A DNA stretch of 64,000 nucleotides from Diadema setosum (taxonomy: Eukaryota > Echinodermata > Echinoidea > Diadematoida > Diadematidae): positions 25,290,658-25,354,657 of the forward strand of contig CM067079.1 in NCBI GenBank assembly GCA_033980235.1, given 5' to 3'. The notes under the pieces were generated by a model that ran no database searches, had not been told where the DNA came from, and worked only from the letters and a program-made list of their open reading frames with translations. Below are positions 63,643-64,000 of this stretch, in pieces (the stretch's first letter is position 1; each line of letters starts with the position of its first letter). The position numbers and the translations under genes are program-made.

Positions 63643-64000
63643 ATACTGTTTTGGGGCAAGCCACAATATTTCTGGCTGGCATGTGTACTTTTATCTTGGC
63701 CTTCAAACTATCCCACCCAGCCCACCCAGCTTCTGAAGACATGAAGACAGAATAGCGGAGGGGGGAACAAAAAATAACTTAGAGAGAAGTTTCCTCAAAT
63801 GGAGACATATCAAAAGCCTTCAGATGAACTATGCCAGCAGGTTAATACCTTTATTTACCTCTGGCTACGGAGAAATCTGCGATTGTGTCTGCAAAACTCT
63901 GATGACCTGTTCAAGGCATGTTTTGCCCCCCCCCCTCCCCCCCCCCCCCAAAAAAAAAAATCAAATCCAAACCCTTTTTTCTCACTATTTTTTTTCTCTC
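63643..64000. other. Right edge, presumed upstream intron of the PP2A subunit gene
   Basis: No exon of the PP2A subunit could be recognised here. A poly-C/poly-A run lies at 63927-63960. Confidence 0.35.

Overview
This window looks like the nuclear genome of an invertebrate deuterostome, most likely an echinoderm (a sea urchin is plausible). The reasons are AT-rich non-coding DNA, genes cut by many GT-AG introns, very dense short inverted-repeat elements, and three recognisable animal genes whose order matches vertebrates. The species assignment is inference from repeat style and gene content, not from a search.

Layout, left to right. (1) About 1-3.7 kb: an unrecognised two-exon gene on the + strand (551 codons, AATAAA signal at 3640). 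(2) 3.7-9.1 kb: non-coding DNA with small inverted-repeat elements. (3) 9083-24357, minus strand: a complete 16-exon PCCB gene (mitochondrial propionyl-CoA carboxylase beta chain, 543 aa). Its introns carry a tandem array of AGGTCA-type motifs, several MITEs and a fresh partial copy of its own exon 11. (4) 24.36-33.05 kb: the divergent PCCB/MSL2 intergenic region, filled by one nested transposon of 8.3 kb (24617-32927, flanked by the 8-bp direct repeat ACATCGAT). A second, almost perfectly palindromic foldback element (24695-28166, arms of about 1.54 kb) sits inside its left end. (5) 33053-34501, + strand: an intron-free MSL2 coding sequence (RING finger plus CXC domain, 482 aa). (6) 34.6-50.7 kb: non-coding DNA between two convergent genes, with at least a dozen terminal-inverted-repeat elements. 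(7) 50704-62480, minus strand: the last eight coding exons of a PP2A B'' regulatory subunit gene (PPP2R3A type); its 5' exons lie beyond the right edge.

The three known genes have no shared pathway: PCCB is mitochondrial propionate metabolism, MSL2 is a chromatin ubiquitin ligase, and PPP2R3 is a calcium-binding phosphatase subunit. As I recall the human map, PPP2R3A-MSL2-PCCB lie next to each other on chromosome 3q22 in the same order and relative orientation. The window therefore appears to preserve an ancestral deuterostome block.

No bacterial-type operon, CRISPR array, rRNA, tRNA or viral gene was seen. The most interesting structure is the nested foldback transposon that has split what would otherwise be a roughly 370-bp bidirectional promoter between PCCB and MSL2.
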